Under the pieces are notes generated by a model. The model did no database searches. It was given only the letters and a program-made list of their open reading frames with translations, and was not told the origin of the DNA. Below are positions 1 to 12,321 of a DNA stretch of 64,000 nucleotides, piece after piece. Every line of letters starts with the position of its first letter. Position 1 is the stretch's first letter. The DNA is from Lumbricus rubellus (taxonomy: Eukaryota > Annelida > Clitellata > Crassiclitellata > Lumbricidae): assembly GCA_945859605.1 (NCBI GenBank), contig OX243815.1:30604892-30668891 (forward strand), read 5' to 3'. A program made the translations under genes and the position numbers.

Positions 1-422
1 ACAAGTAAATTATATTATTGTTGTCCCAAATCAAGAAGAAACTATGTATCATACACACTGTAAACAAGAATAACTGAACCACCTGCTTTTCTAATAAGGT
101 TTCTCTGGTATACTTCGAAGTTGATGCCTGTTGGAAGAAACCTTTGAAGGCAAAAGTTGGAATGGACGAAAAAAGGAAACAAAGGATGTATAACAGGCAA
201 GAGAAATCAAATGCAAAGAAAGGCAAGAGGGCACAGTTTACATTCACCCCGATCTGATTGCACGAAGAAAATTCCATTATTATGCACACGTTTGTTTAGT
301 ATACTTGCACGTGTGCTTGTATGCACAACTGTGTCTACCCTTATACATGTATGTCTGTGTGTATGCCTCCATTTGCTTGTGTTCATCTATGCGTCAGCGA
401 CTCAGCGTGAACTTTAACTGAC

Positions 423-545
423 CTGTAGCAACGTTGATTTTGTAAAGACCAGAGTACGTGTCAATGACAAGAAGATAGCCATCGGCATCGAATTTCATTC
501 CAAGCGGTCTGCCACACATTGGTTCATCGTCATAGTTTGTACCAT
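423..545 (-). CDS. APMAP: APMAP-like exon 5
   Basis: Acceptor tttttgag and donor gtcagt. Encodes YDDEPMCGRPLGMKFDADG, then LLVIDTYSGLYKINV, matching the second blade (family CGRPLGI and DAYKGLFEV). It ends one base into a codon, so the next exon lies left of the window. Confidence 0.88.
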
Positions 546-3500
546 CTCAAAAATCAAAGCATTACATATTTGATAAACCAGGCAGTTTTATTGTGCAACC
601 CGCATTAAAACACCAAAATTAAGTTAGAAACAAAGATAAAAAAAGAGTAGCAATCTAGATTAAATTAAAAACCAACAAATAGCAAAGATGTTTGGATGAC
701 AGTCACCATAACGTGATCAAGATGATGACAATGGAAAGCATTCAGCAGAGACAAACATTTACAAGGATGATTTCGATGATGAAAGCAATAATTTAAAAAA
801 AAGCTAGAACTACCAATTCTGAGAGCATTGATAAGACTGAACAGAAGACTTTAAGAGTAGCTTTACACCTTGTCAGTTTGCTTAGCCAGTAGAAGAGCAC
901 AACTCAAATCAAGACAGTCTCAAAGTTTTGACTTATCATAAAATGAAGTTCAATCAAATAGTTTCAAAGTCATTGACCTTAAGTAACATCCAACTATTTA
1001 ATCTAGCAAACCATCTTGTCAACTCGCAAATTTAATAAACCTAACACACAACTTTGCACATAAACTTGACAGTTATTGATGCAAGTCAATTGTGTTGTAC
1101 TGTATCTACACATGTATAAAAAAGCCTCTCTCATAGCACACCTGTCATGTGAAAGACACAGAGGGACAACTTATATTGCAAAATGAAGGCAATGATAATG
1201 ATAATAGTGACATATAAACAGGATAATCAAATTGCAACTAAAACCTGCCAAGGAAATAAAAAAAACCATTCTTACTACACAGCTTTCTTCCAAGGTGCGC
1301 TAATGTTCGAACTTCACCATGTCTAATAACAACAATTCTCCCATCAGCCGTACCAGTGTAGAAATAACCTGAATGTAATTAAAGCCATAAAGTAAAAATG
1401 CAGCAGCAGTACCACTGGCAATGATAATGTTTGTAAGGAAATGACGATAACAATGGCGGTGATGATGAAAGCAATGATGCTGAAAACTACACAATATATC
1501 CCTTTTTCAATCAATTTTTTTAAAATCATGCAGCACATGACTGTCATTGAGAGAACTTGCTCTAACTGTATACATTGATGAATCCAACAATAAAGAAACT
1601 TGAAGGCTAGGTACTGGTACAGTTCTGGCTTTGCAGTGCAATAGAAATGGTTGCATAGTGCACACAAATCTGTGTATCACAGTCAAAGAATCTGTAATAC
1701 TGACTGAGCATTAATTGTGTGGATCTGTTTATATTCGATAGAAATGCAAATGATAAACAGCAATACAACGTAAAGTTAACTTCATAGTCACATAAATTCA
1801 CAAAGATCAAGTAGACTGTGCAAATATTTTGCTACAAACCTCATGATCACAACCTAACTAATTAATCAAATAATAAAGTCGCAAACCTTGTTGGTAAACT
1901 ATTGTCTCTGGTCCAACCAGTTTTCCTTCAAATAGCTTCTCGGCTTTAAGCAGATGACTGTTGATTTCCAAAACTCCTTCAAGCACGGGAGGATCTGGGA
2001 GGCTAGCAAAAGGATACAGACACAAGTTCAAGACCAAAAACTCTACCACTTAATGACTTGAAAAAGGGAAAGACACGAGACAGCAAAGAAACAAGTGCAA
2101 GAATGGAACAATAAAATCACTAACTGATGCATAGTACCCGGTAGGTATGCCTTTGTCTAATTTTGTATTATAGGTTTGGAACAATAAAGATTGAATTTTT
2201 ATATAAATTTAGCTGCACTTGTAATATTACCAGCTGATAAGATTCTGATAAATTTGGCATAAATTTGGTATAACTGACATAATGCACTTTGGGTTACCAC
2301 TGGAAGAGGTAGTTGCAATGGATATATTTTATTGAGTAAAGTTGTTGGCATCAATTTGATTCCACATGACATGATGAAGCTACAATTTCGTATTTACTGT
2401 GATTTACGGTTGATATGGTAACTTTGTGAAAACCACTGATGCTATCAATTGATGTACTATACCAAGGTACCATATGATTATGTAAAATTTTTCACATGGT
2501 CATGCATTTTTCATTTCAAAATGAAATTGATTTAGGTATTTTTGAAGCACAAACAAAACCACTAACATCATAACACCATACTCTCAAGAAAATCTATATA
2601 AATAAAAATGAAACTTTCCAATAGTTCATGATGCAATCACGCCGAAACTTACGCACCGATTGTTGCGAAAATTTACCAAAACCTTCCATTCCAATAGCAC
2701 CGTGTCTTAAGATTTCTTTTCCCCGAAAAAACGCTAAATTTTCAACAAAACGTGAACTTTGCAATACGTTCGACCGCCATTTGCAAATTCAACCAAACCT
2801 CACGCTTGCAAAATTTAAGAATCGTCTTGACCCGAAACACAGTGACGAAACATGAATGAGGTCGCGTGCCGTAACGTCATAAGCGAGTCGATTAATAATT
2901 CCATTACGAAAACGGCCTTTCCGCTGTCAGTTAGGGACGAAGTGAGGGAGGAAAGGAGCGGAGGGGAGGGGGATGAGAGGGAGGGGGAGGGGAAGGGGGA
3001 GGTCTTTTTTGCCACAGCAACGCGTGGCTGGGTACAGCTAGTATCCTTATAAAAGATACGAATATATGCACTCACCTGTACTCAACTGGAAAGTGTTCTC
3101 GTGGAAGAACAAGAGCATAGATGAGGAACGTCAACAGAGGTACAACGACGATCACAAAAACGCAGATCACACACAGAAGATGCAAACTGAAATTTTAAAA
3201 AAGAATAAAGATCCAGTAAATGTACGTAAAAAATACCAGAGGGCAAAACCGTATATCAAGAAGAAAGTAACAAGAACATTTTAAAGACATATGTACATTG
3301 ACAGGTAAAATTTCTTAATTTACAGCTTTAATCAAACTGCTGCCTAAACACACAAGGGGTAATATCAGCGGTGCAGCAAAGTCAAATCCTGCAATTGGAT
3401 CAAACTAATCATACAAAACTGATTTATAGTGATCCAGGCGATGCCATTCTAGTATTATATGATCAAATAAATAAGGCATTAAGAAATTACTTGTTAGACT

Positions 3501-4166
3501 TTTATTAGAACTCTAATAATATTATATTCTTTAATAATTAAATTAAACTTTTCATAAATAAAAGCTGAGTCTTGCCACTGGATTGTATAAAATGTCTAGA
3601 ACTCTGAGCAGTATAACTTCAAGTCAAGTTGCACTCTATGAATTTGAACTTAAAGACGAATAAAGCACTTTAGGTGAAGTGTTTGCTTGTTGGCATGCCT
3701 CTCTAGGAACTCTTCAGATGCCAGAGCATAAATTTCAGGAAGGAAACAATATCAGCGATCCTCCAAAGCTGCACTGATATTTCTTTACTGATCCCAAAAG
3801 GAAACAGATTGAGTGAGCACCAGAGGGCATGGCATTCCAAGGATGGTAACACATTCGTCTATTAACCCGTTTACCGTGTAATAAAAATTTTCTTAGTAAA
3901 AATTGGACGAGTTAACTTGGGGATCACGGTAAAGGGGTTAAATGGGCAACATGACTCATTGACTCTGTTGTGTTGTATCAACTAGTTACCTGGTATATCA
4001 TGTCTTCAAGACAACTGAACCATGCAAACATACAAATAACTCACTTTGATTGAGATCGAATAATTCCACTACGGTTCAAACTGCTGCTACCAGGTCTAGT
4101 ATCGACTTTCTTCCCAAGACCGTCCAACGGTCGCTGCTGCCTCTGTCGAATTGTGTCGCTTGACAT
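423..4166 (-). CDS. APMAP: APMAP-like protein gene, 5' part (five exons, runs off the window)
   Basis: Adipocyte plasma membrane-associated protein family: a type II membrane protein whose ectodomain is a strictosidine-synthase-like six-bladed propeller; arylesterase activity is reported for the mammalian protein. Coding joins 4166-4045, 3186-3076, 2002-1887, 1368-1276 and 545-423 on the minus strand, giving 188 codons plus one base, about half of the usual 415 residues. A short charged N-terminus (start MSSDTIRQRQ) is followed by one hydrophobic segment at about residues 41-68. Then come family blocks PPVLEGVLE, AEKLFEGKLVGPET, TGTADGRIV and CGRPLGMKFDADGYL, which match vertebrate APMAP in order. 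A possible N-glycosylation site NGT lies just before the CGRPLG block. Introns hold no recognised element. The remaining propeller exons should lie beyond base 1. The stretch 1-422 is intron 5 and shows nothing else. Confidence 0.9.
1276..1368 (-). CDS. APMAP: APMAP-like exon 4
   Basis: Acceptor attcag and donor gtaaga. Encodes GYFYTGTADGRIVVIRHGEV, matching the first propeller blade (family pattern FTGTADGRVVKI). Confidence 0.9.
1887..2002 (-). CDS. APMAP: APMAP-like exon 3
   Basis: Acceptor tag and donor gtttgc. Encodes LPDPPVLEGVLE, LLKAEKLFEGK and GPETIVYQQ, the most conserved N-terminal block of APMAP. The join to exon 2 completes a Ser codon and keeps frame. Confidence 0.9.
3076..3186 (-). 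CDS. APMAP: APMAP-like exon 2 (transmembrane helix)
   Basis: Bounded by acceptor ttcag and donor gtgagt. It encodes the hydrophobic run beginning LHLLCVICVFV, then YALVLPREHFPVEY, the usual membrane anchor and stalk of the family. Confidence 0.88.
4045..4166 (-). CDS. APMAP: APMAP-like exon 1 (start codon, cytosolic tail)
   Basis: ATG at 4166-4164 begins a 40-residue basic, Ser-rich tail. The exon ends before a consensus donor (gtgagt on the minus strand) with two bases left over. An upstream 5' UTR intron is possible; no TSS can be fixed. Confidence 0.85.
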
Positions 4167-6412
4167 CTATACACAACCATTAAAATTCATTTAATCACTG
4201 CAGAAAGCTAGGTCTACAGTATAATTTGTGTCCCAAAAATAACCATTATAATGCAAATATAAGATGGACCGAAAAACAATAACTTTTGCTAAAATAGAAC
4301 CTCAAATAACGAAAAGGATTCGTGCTAAAGTAGAAGACGGATTGATGACAAATCCTGTAATAATAATGCTGCATCGGGCGAATAATTTAGAACGCTAAAA
4401 CGATAATTATCCCATTTTAAAAACGCGCATGCACCGAAGGCTGCAGATTTGTCCATATGGATATTGCATCTGTTCTGACAAAATTAATGCTAGTGAGCTG
4501 CAGCTTCTTTTAAAAGATTGCAAAGCAGCATTCGTCGTATAATTAACATTGAAAATCCTGTACATCAAACTTATGATCAAACTGCATGCTATAATAAACT
4601 TTATTTTATTGTTTGCAAACTAAAGTGAAAGAAACGTTGCTTACATTTCGGCCACGATGTGATTTCGGCCGCACTATTATTGCAGTTAATATCGCTCACG
4701 TCGATATAAAATTATTAGATTATATTTAGATAACATGCAATAAGTAAGTAAGCTGATCTGGCAATACTGTGTTGGGGTTGACTTGACCTGTTTGCCTCTA
4801 AGAGTCATGAGATCAGATAATAATAATAATTATTGTCATCACTAATGAACATAGGGCGGTCAATAAAATGTGCGAGTTGTAGTGACAGTGGTGTTTGCCA
4901 CATTTTGCCACATCCTAATTGACGACACAAGGTTGTGAAAGCGTGGTTTCAAATGCCAGGGACGATCTATAGATGACCGGCGGATATATTTCACGTGTAG
5001 GCCATTTAGGCTAAACGTAGGCCTGCTGCGCTTCGTCCGGTTCGGTTAGCGTCGCTATAAACCTACCGGTTTGCGTAGGGCCTGTACCGATCGCGACATA
5101 TTTCACAGATTGCGAAAATGATCCACCTTTCGGGGTCCGTAGACGCAGGATCTGAATGGGCCCAATGGGGCCATAAACGATATGTCACCCATTCAAGGGG
5201 TTAGGCCTATGCCTACGGCGATCGGCGGAGGAAGAATTTTAGGCCTACTCCATCACTTTATTGGGTCGAGGCCACACGGGCGCTTATTATCACAGACCGT
5301 GAAAATTTAAAGATCATCGGAGGGATTGAATTCCATGTTAGGCCTTAGGCCTATATATTCTTTACAAGTGAGTAAGGGCTGATTTGGCCCAAACTCGAGC
5401 TTTGCCGTTAGGCTTAGCCTAGGCCTATATCCTATTAGTTGGCCGCAGTTCGATCGAATCACATTGAGCTCTCCATTGACACGTCGTTCTTCGTTAGCCT
5501 AGGCTATTAGGCCTAACTTGCACCCCAAGCCCATCTTTCCGCTGTCTCAAAACTAGGCCTATTTGCTATTCTCTCATTGCACTGGAAACGCTTCTGATTG
5601 GTGTGCAGCTGCGAGAAGCGCTTCATAAATTTACAGTCTACACAATGAAATACAATACTTCGCAAATCAACGACATCATTGATAATTTATATAAATTTAC
5701 TAATGACGTCATCTCACAATTTTTCCTATGACGTCATCTGAACGGATTTGTTTCGTTGCTTGGAAACGAAACGAGATTCAGTTGGAAAATCGAATTGTAT
5801 TGGGAAATAGAAATTTCAAGATGAAAATTACTGAAATTCGTCGATCAGAAGAAGTAGAATTTTTAATTCTATTAGGCCCCTAGAAGAAATGAAGAACTGT
5901 GTCATGTGAAGACAATGTATCGACCAGAAATCGAAAGTTTGACGAGAAATGTTAGATTACTATGAATAGAAATCATGTAAAACGAATGTGAAATACTACG
6001 ACGGTAGGCCTTTTGTTCTTTTTAAAATAGGCCTAGGCCCTACTAAATTGTTAAGTAGGCCGCTATAGGCCTGATATAGGGCCTACATAGGTTAGTTCGA
6101 TTTTTAGTAGTCTTGAAAGGTCTCTTGGGAAATTCAAGTGTCTTTTTCTTGTTTGAATGTTTGATGACTTTCGGTTCGAAATGAGTACCCTACGTAATAC
6201 CATAGCATTGCGTGTAGCCTATAACTGTACATTGTATATGTTATCGCTCAAATTATTTTGAGAGGAAATCCGAATTTTCATCCGGGTTTTGGTGTACCAG
6301 TTCTGGGAAAGACACTTCGCTCCCTAAATGTTGAGAACATGGCTTAAAATGTCACGGGACGGTCATGCAGGGTCGGATTCAGGGTGGTGGAGACCCATTT
6401 CCACGACCAACG
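4167..6412. other. Gene-free stretch upstream of APMAP-like gene
   Basis: No ORF with recognisable product. From about 4900 to 6100 the sequence is richer in CpG and very dense in TAGGCCTA-type palindromes. It contains the CRE pair listed separately. Either the APMAP-like 5' UTR/promoter or an unannotated noncoding transcript could lie here. Confidence 0.5.
5590..5770. promoter_or_regulatory. Candidate promoter with two CRE palindromes
   Basis: Two perfect TGACGTCA sites at 5704-5711 and 5729-5736, 25 bp apart. A reversed CCAAT box (attggt) lies near 5598, and GTTGCTTGGAAAC, resembling an RFX X-box, lies near 5755. The combination is typical of promoters. Which gene it serves is inference; the APMAP-like gene, 1.4 kb away and divergent, is the nearest. 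Confidence 0.4.
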
Positions 6413-7780
6413 AGCGGTGCACCGATCCACAAAGGTGCTATGCACCGATCCACAAAGGTGTTGTGTACCGATCCAACGAGGTGCTGTACACCGATCCACA
6501 AAGGTGCTGTGCACCGATCCACAAAGGTGCTGTGCACCGATCCACAAAGGTGCTGTGCACCGATCCACCAAGGTCCTGTGCACCGATCCACAAAGGTGCA
6601 CCGATCCACAAAGGTGCTGTGCACCGATCCACAAAGGTGCCGTGCACCGATCCACCAAGGTGCTGTGCACCGATCCACCAAGGTGCTGTGCACCGATCCA
6701 CCAAGTTGCTGTGCAACCATCCACCAAGGTGCTGTGCACCGATCCACAAAGGTGCTGTGCACCGATCCACCAAGGTGCTGTGCACCGATCCACCAAGGTG
6801 CTGTGCACCGATCCACCAAGGTACTGTGCACCTATCCACAAAGGTGCCGTGCACCGATCCACCAAGGTGCTGTGCACCGATCAACCAAGGTGCTGTGCAC
6901 CGATCCACAAAGGTGCTGTGCACCGATCCATAAAGGTGCTGTGCACCGATCCACAAAGGTGCTGTGAACCGATCCACCAAGGTGCTGTGCACCGATACAC
7001 CAAAGTGCTGTGCACCTATACACCAAGGTGCTGTGCACCTATCCACAATGGTGCTGTGCACCGATACACCAAGGTGTTGTTCACCGATCCACCAAGGTGC
7101 TGTGCACCGATCCACCAAGGTGCTGTGCACCTATCCACAAAGGTACTGTGCACCTATCCACAAAGGTGTTGTGCACCGATCCACAAAGGTGCTGTGAACC
7201 GATCCACCAAGTTGCTGTGCAACCATCCACCAAGGTGCTGTGCACCGATCCACAAAGGTGCTGTGCACCGATCCACAAAGGTGCTGTGCACCGATCCACA
7301 AAGGTGCCGTGCACCGATCCACCAAGGTGCTGTGCACCGATCCACCAAGGTACTGTGCACCTATCCACAAAGGTGCTGTGCACCGATCCACCAAGTTGCT
7401 GTGCAACCATCCACCAAGGTGCTGTGCACCGATTCACAAAGGTGCTGTGCACCGATCCACAAAGGTGCTGTGCACCGATCCACAAAGGTGCTGTGAACCG
7501 ATCCACAAAGGTGCTATGCACCGATCCACCAAGGTGCTGTGCACCGATCCACAAAAGTGCTGTGCACCGATCCACCAAGGTGCTGTGCACCGATCCACAA
7601 AGGTGCTGTGCGCCATTCCACCCAGGTGCCGTGCACCTATCCACAATGGTGCTGTGCACCGATACACCAAGTTGCTGTGCACCGATCCACAATGGTGCTG
7701 TGCACCGATACACCAAGGTGTTGTGCACCGATACACCAAGGTGTTGTGCACCGATACACCAAGGTGCTGTGCACCGGTCA
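6413..7780. repeat. 23-bp minisatellite array, about 59 units
   Basis: Tandem units of 23 bp, consensus caccgatccacmaaggtgct followed by gtg. Main variants are a/c in cacMaagg, g/t in gKtgctg and tccac/tacac. Variant blocks recur at exact multiples of 23: the caagttgctgtgcaacc variant at 6702, 7208 and 7392 is spaced by 506 (22 units) and 184 (8 units), so multi-unit blocks were duplicated. One unit near 6583-6600 is 5 bp short. As 23 is not a multiple of 3 and the unit has no stop in any register, long ORFs appear in all frames; they are taken as by-products. Confidence 0.95.
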
Positions 7781-7840
7781 ACTTCAAATATGCATCCTCT
7801 AAGTCTCTAAGACTTAGGTCTAAATAAGTATATCCTAATT

Positions 7841-8000
7841 TGTATGTGCACTTGTTATAGCGCCTCTTCAGGCTCTCTTCTCAGAGGCGATCCCGACTAC
7901 AGCGCGAACACTGCATCGGGGTTTCACGCCGAATCGCTGCGCAATTGCGAGTGAAGGACTTGCCCAACGTCCCTACCCGACGCTTTGAGGTGGAACGCAA
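7841..8000 (-). repeat. tRNA-derived SINE, truncated copy
   Basis: Matches the 3' two thirds of the SINE at 48975: cttgttatagcgcc, ctcagaggcg, cactgcatcgg, tttcacgccga and gagtgaaggacttgcccaa. The tRNA head with A and B boxes is missing or too diverged. Confidence 0.75.
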
Positions 8001-8272
8001 GCACCGTATTAGGCTGAACATGGGTCTATATTTTGCTACTGACATTCTTTAGGCCCATATAATATGAGCAAAGATAGTTGATTTTACGCTAATTATTTGT
8101 TTAAATTGAAAGTTCAGACATTGAGCAGGTAGCAACAGCTCTAGTTCTTATGCCGATTAATTAACAGTATACTGCATTAATGTGGCTAAAGTTTAATTGT
8201 GGATTATATATATAGACCTAATAATTGGACGACCAAGTCCAACAACTAAACAAATGTTGCAAGAAAAAATGG

Positions 8273-8429
8273 ATATACACCGTGAGGCATGAAAAAGGAA
8301 GCCCCTAGAAAAATTATTTTAACAATTTTCAAACAATGTCACTGAATTTCATTGACATTGTTTTTGAAAATTGTTAAAATAATAACGATTTTTCTAGTGG
8401 CTTCCTTTTTTATGCCTCACGGTGTATAT
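8273..8429. mobile_element. Palindromic MITE (TA-type)
   Basis: A near-perfect 157-bp inverted repeat beginning atatacaccgtgaggcat and ending in its reverse complement, with tattttaacaattttc in both arms. TA ends suggest Tc1/mariner-type mobilisation. No coding capacity. Confidence 0.75.
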
Positions 8430-11152
8430 TGGTCGATCGTATAATTATATCGGTCCATCGTGCAGAGACCCCGCAATCTGTTTCCCCTTGAGCAGAGACA
8501 AAGAAGACGATTTCTGCATTTCTTCATAGTCTGTGACATCCCTTCTTACACCATGGTCTGTGATATGGTCACTGATGCTAAAGGATGACCATTGATCAGA
8601 CGGTGGACGGTTGATGGATGGCCACAAGATTCATCCTCTTCATGCATAGATTGATCCTATCTCTAAACAGTTGAGACGTGAATTGGACAATGACATGGAT
8701 GCGTCCGGAATTGATCTTACCACGCGGGATTCTACTGCATGGCGGATGAGATTTCTTGTTCTTGCAACTGTTAATCCCGATCGCCAACATGTCGGACTGC
8801 GGGTGATACTGAGCGGACCATAGAAAAGACGCCGCGTTTGGATCCGGAGGGGGGGAAGAACAAGAAACATTGGATTTTTTGTTCCAGTAGGAATAAATTC
8901 ACATAATTACTCCGGCAGCCGGAACAGAGTTGGTCAGCGCTTGTCCTAACCACACTGATCGTTCTCTACATAGGACGCATTCACTGCGGTGTGTTGCTAT
9001 TTCTATAGCGCCATCTAGCTTGCATCTTCTGCCATTGATATGGTATAGCCACAAGATTTTGCCTCAGCGATTGCATTTATCCTGTTGCATGTCTGGTATT
9101 CCCCTTCGTTGGTTTAAACCCTGTCTTACTGACCTTTCGCAGATGACTGTCCTTTGAGACTCAGCGCTGAGTGAGTTGAGGTCAAGTTTGGAATTTTCGA
9201 GCTCGGCACTTCTTGGCATCCAAACCTCCGCACTCTCTTTACTGATGATCATAAAATTATACGGTTTCTTTTTACTAAACACGGGTAAATGGCCATCTTT
9301 GTGCAGATGATGACCAGGCTTTTTACAATGACCATCATATGGTCAGCTCTATCTCTATTTATTCTATTGATTGTCTTATTTCTGAATTCTGATCTTCACT
9401 ATTGGATGTCTTCTATCCGACTATGCCTGAATTGCTGCAAAGACTCAATTGATCTGGCTTGAGACTAGATAGACAACAGCTTGCTGAAATTGACTTTCAA
9501 TTACCGACTGAGAAATTCTCGGTTAATACAATGTGGGCCATAAAAAAGACCCCCTACGGTGTTTGCCAATATCTTAGGGGTCTTTTGTGGCTCGCCCTGT
9601 GCAAACACTTCTATTTCGTTTCTATTTAACAGAATAAACAGATGGTTCAAGTATAGAAAATAATGTCTCTCTTGTTTAGTAAAACGTCGAAGCAAATAAT
9701 TGTTGTTAAAACATTTTAGAGGATTGCTAAGCAAAAATAAAGCGTTATTTTTAGCGGTATATGTACATGTGGGTCTGTATAGGCCTTCCTAAATGCGACA
9801 GTTAGTTAGACCTACAGTGTAATGTAAAATGTAAACCAGCTATATTTTTTCATCGCCACACAAAAGTTACGCCATAGAGACCAGCTTATTCACCGACTTA
9901 TTCGCTGTAACAGGAAGTTTGTTCTCTTCTCAAGGCCAAACATTGGCTCATACTCTGCATGGTACATGACATCTCGATTCTCTGCGTCAATTCAACCTAC
10001 GCAAACAAAATACTATTAAATTGTTTAAACATTTCAAATTTGAGTCAGTAATGAAGTAGCCTACTGGAATAATAATTATTCATTCATTCATTGCAAAGAT
10101 TGTCAGAGATTTGCATAGCGCAACTTCAAGGTTAGTATACTCAGATGCGCTACCGACCCAGTAGGACAGTTATAAGATATAACTAAACAGTAGGCTATGC
10201 CTTTAATAGGCCTATGATATTATTATTATGATTTAAATTACATAAATAATTATATGAATAATACAGCATTAACATTGCAACGCTACAGCCGACGCACTTA
10301 GAGAAATACACAGGGGCATTTCCGGGTCCTTAGGCCACGGAAAACGGAAGTTCCGTGAAGATTTACTAATGGTTCTATTTAATAGCCCAAATGTAGCCCA
10401 AATGCTTTTGACGAGAAGGCAATATCGATTGCTTGTATCTGTGGCAACGGCTATGCATATGCGGATAGAGAGGGCGTTGTTGGTCGGGTCTTCGGTGGCT
10501 GGGTGGCCGGGTGGCTGGGTGGCTGGGTAGCCTGTCTCCACATCGATTGGCAACAGCAGCTCTTGCGGCGGTCGCTCTGATTCTTCAACGTTGTAGAATG
10601 CACACAAATCGAGGAGGCGCTGGTGCCAGTGCTGGTGCTAGTGCTCGTGTCTTCAGCAGCAGCAGCTGTTGGAGATGCTGCCGACTGGTTGGTTGCGATA
10701 GGAAGGACCAGTATTGATCGTTTAGCCGCTAGACGGCCACTACGACAAAGGCGAAGAGTCCAGAAAATTATTTACGCTGTGCGAACGCCAATGTATGCGT
10801 GTCAGGCGATAGGCTGGTGCTGCAATTATACGAGCCCATGCTGTAATCGCACCGTATGCGGTAGACCTGTGTACAGCATGGTCATGGTCTACGCTATGTA
10901 CACCAGCGCTGCACAATACGCGCTCTCGTGGGTTGGGGCTTGGATTGCGCTATAAGATTAATCAGAAGATTAGGAAGACAGAGCGTGTGTACTGTGTACA
11001 CGGTAGCCAGAAATGGACGCGGTTTCGGTGCACAAACATGTCATGATTCAGCGAGCACACACTGAATGCCAGCAATGGCTACGCATGCGGCGCACGTTTT
11101 AGAATTCTAGACTACTACTCTGCAGACAACGACGATAAATAATATTATTATC
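8430..11152. other. Gene-free stretch upstream of stonin
   Basis: No coding region or known repeat recognised. The ORFs present are short and lack family motifs. At 10480-10720 the sequence is GC-richer, with short ggctgggtggc repeats and a small CAG run, possibly an untranslated exon. Confidence 0.4.
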
Positions 11153-11400
11153 GCGTGGGCGTGTTACATGTTTGTCGCCATTTTCGAACAGTGAGTGAAT
11201 GAATGGTCGAGATAATTATCGTTCAATGATTTGTCAGTGTTTTCGTCTTAGCTGCATTCGGCAAATGAGACGCGCCATGATTCTGTGACGTATTATCGAC
11301 TGTGGTATCACTCAGACATCGTCGTGTGGCTGTCACTGGTGACGTACGTGCTCAGCATTACAAGTGACGTAGTTGGTGTCATCTTGACGTATACACAAGA
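11153..11400 (+). promoter_or_regulatory. Probable stonin promoter region
   Basis: Exact EGR1-type site GCGTGGGCG (11153-11161), YY1-like CGCCATTTT (11176-11184), then four TGACGT half-CRE sites between about 11285 and 11392. It lies 330-580 bp before the stonin start codon. Motif presence is direct; promoter function is inference. Confidence 0.4.
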
Positions 11401-11729
11401 TATTTCTTGAAGAACTTTTATGGGTGCATATAAGTCATATTCCAGGATCATTAGCTGCGGCTGAATAATAGTATTACCATAGCCTAGGCCTACTCAAGTC
11501 ATACTGTTCAGTAGGACTACAAAACGCTTACGACTGAGTGCACTGATAATAATTAGAACCGGCTACTTCTCAAGCACAGTTTTAACGCACATGGCGGTTA
11601 AATTTTGTGGGTTTGGCCAAAAAGAACTGCTGATTTATTCTTGTGACTGATAATTATTGGAAAAGAGCTGAAGAAAGACTCTTGATCCACACCATCAGTT
11701 CTTGCATTTGTCACCAGTAAAAGCCCCGG

Positions 11730-11847
11730 ATGGAGGACGTTATAGTCGAAAGCCCAATTCAGGGCGAGAAGCCTGGAAACTCTTTTCCAGATTTCATAGA
11801 AGATCAGCCGAGCAATGAAACTGACGGAATAGACAAGTTGCGAAAAG
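11730..11847 (+). CDS. STON2: Stonin exon 1
   Basis: ATG at 11730 opens [16 protein letters not shown]; 39 codons plus one base, then donor ggtaaat. The single G joins with AT of exon 2 to make Asp and keeps the exon 2 frame open, which is the reason for choosing this exon. A tcaccag acceptor 12 bp before ATG suggests a 5' UTR intron. Confidence 0.75.
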
Positions 11848-12287
11848 GTAAATCCTTCGAATCCTCAATCACGAAATACTAGACTACGTCTGGATTTAAG
11901 TAGTAATACAACTCATTGGCCGAGTATGGGCTTCATTTGACGCATTTAGATCATGCAAATCGTTAGATATAGAAAGGATAGAAAGTATAAGGCATTGATC
12001 CCAAGATTTCCTTGTAAGTGGAAAACTAATAATTACCAGTTATCAAATAAACAAGAAAGTAGTAGCAATAATTCAAAACTTGAATGCAAACTATTAGCGC
12101 ATATAGTTATAAGCATTACATCTGATGCTACTGGTTTATCATCATCATTCATCATCATCATCATCACAACCACCTCAACCACCTCAACTACCACCACCGC
12201 CACCACCACACAGCCACCACCACCATTGTCATCATCTTCATCATCATCACCACCACCATCATCATCATCATCATCATCATCATCACC

Positions 12288-12321
<34 letters not shown>

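Noticed and set aside
6328..7827. Long ORFs (up to 370 codons) on both strands
   Set aside because: They all lie in the 23-bp array; a stop-free unit whose length is not a multiple of 3 opens every frame. No other sign of coding.
9527..9600. Terminator-like hairpin (aaaagaccccctac / aggggtcttttg)
   Set aside because: Rho-independent terminators do not apply to this genome; stem is short and isolated.
10269..10955. ORFs of about 110 codons on both strands
   Set aside because: No conserved motif and no matching splice partners; may be untranslated leader of stonin.
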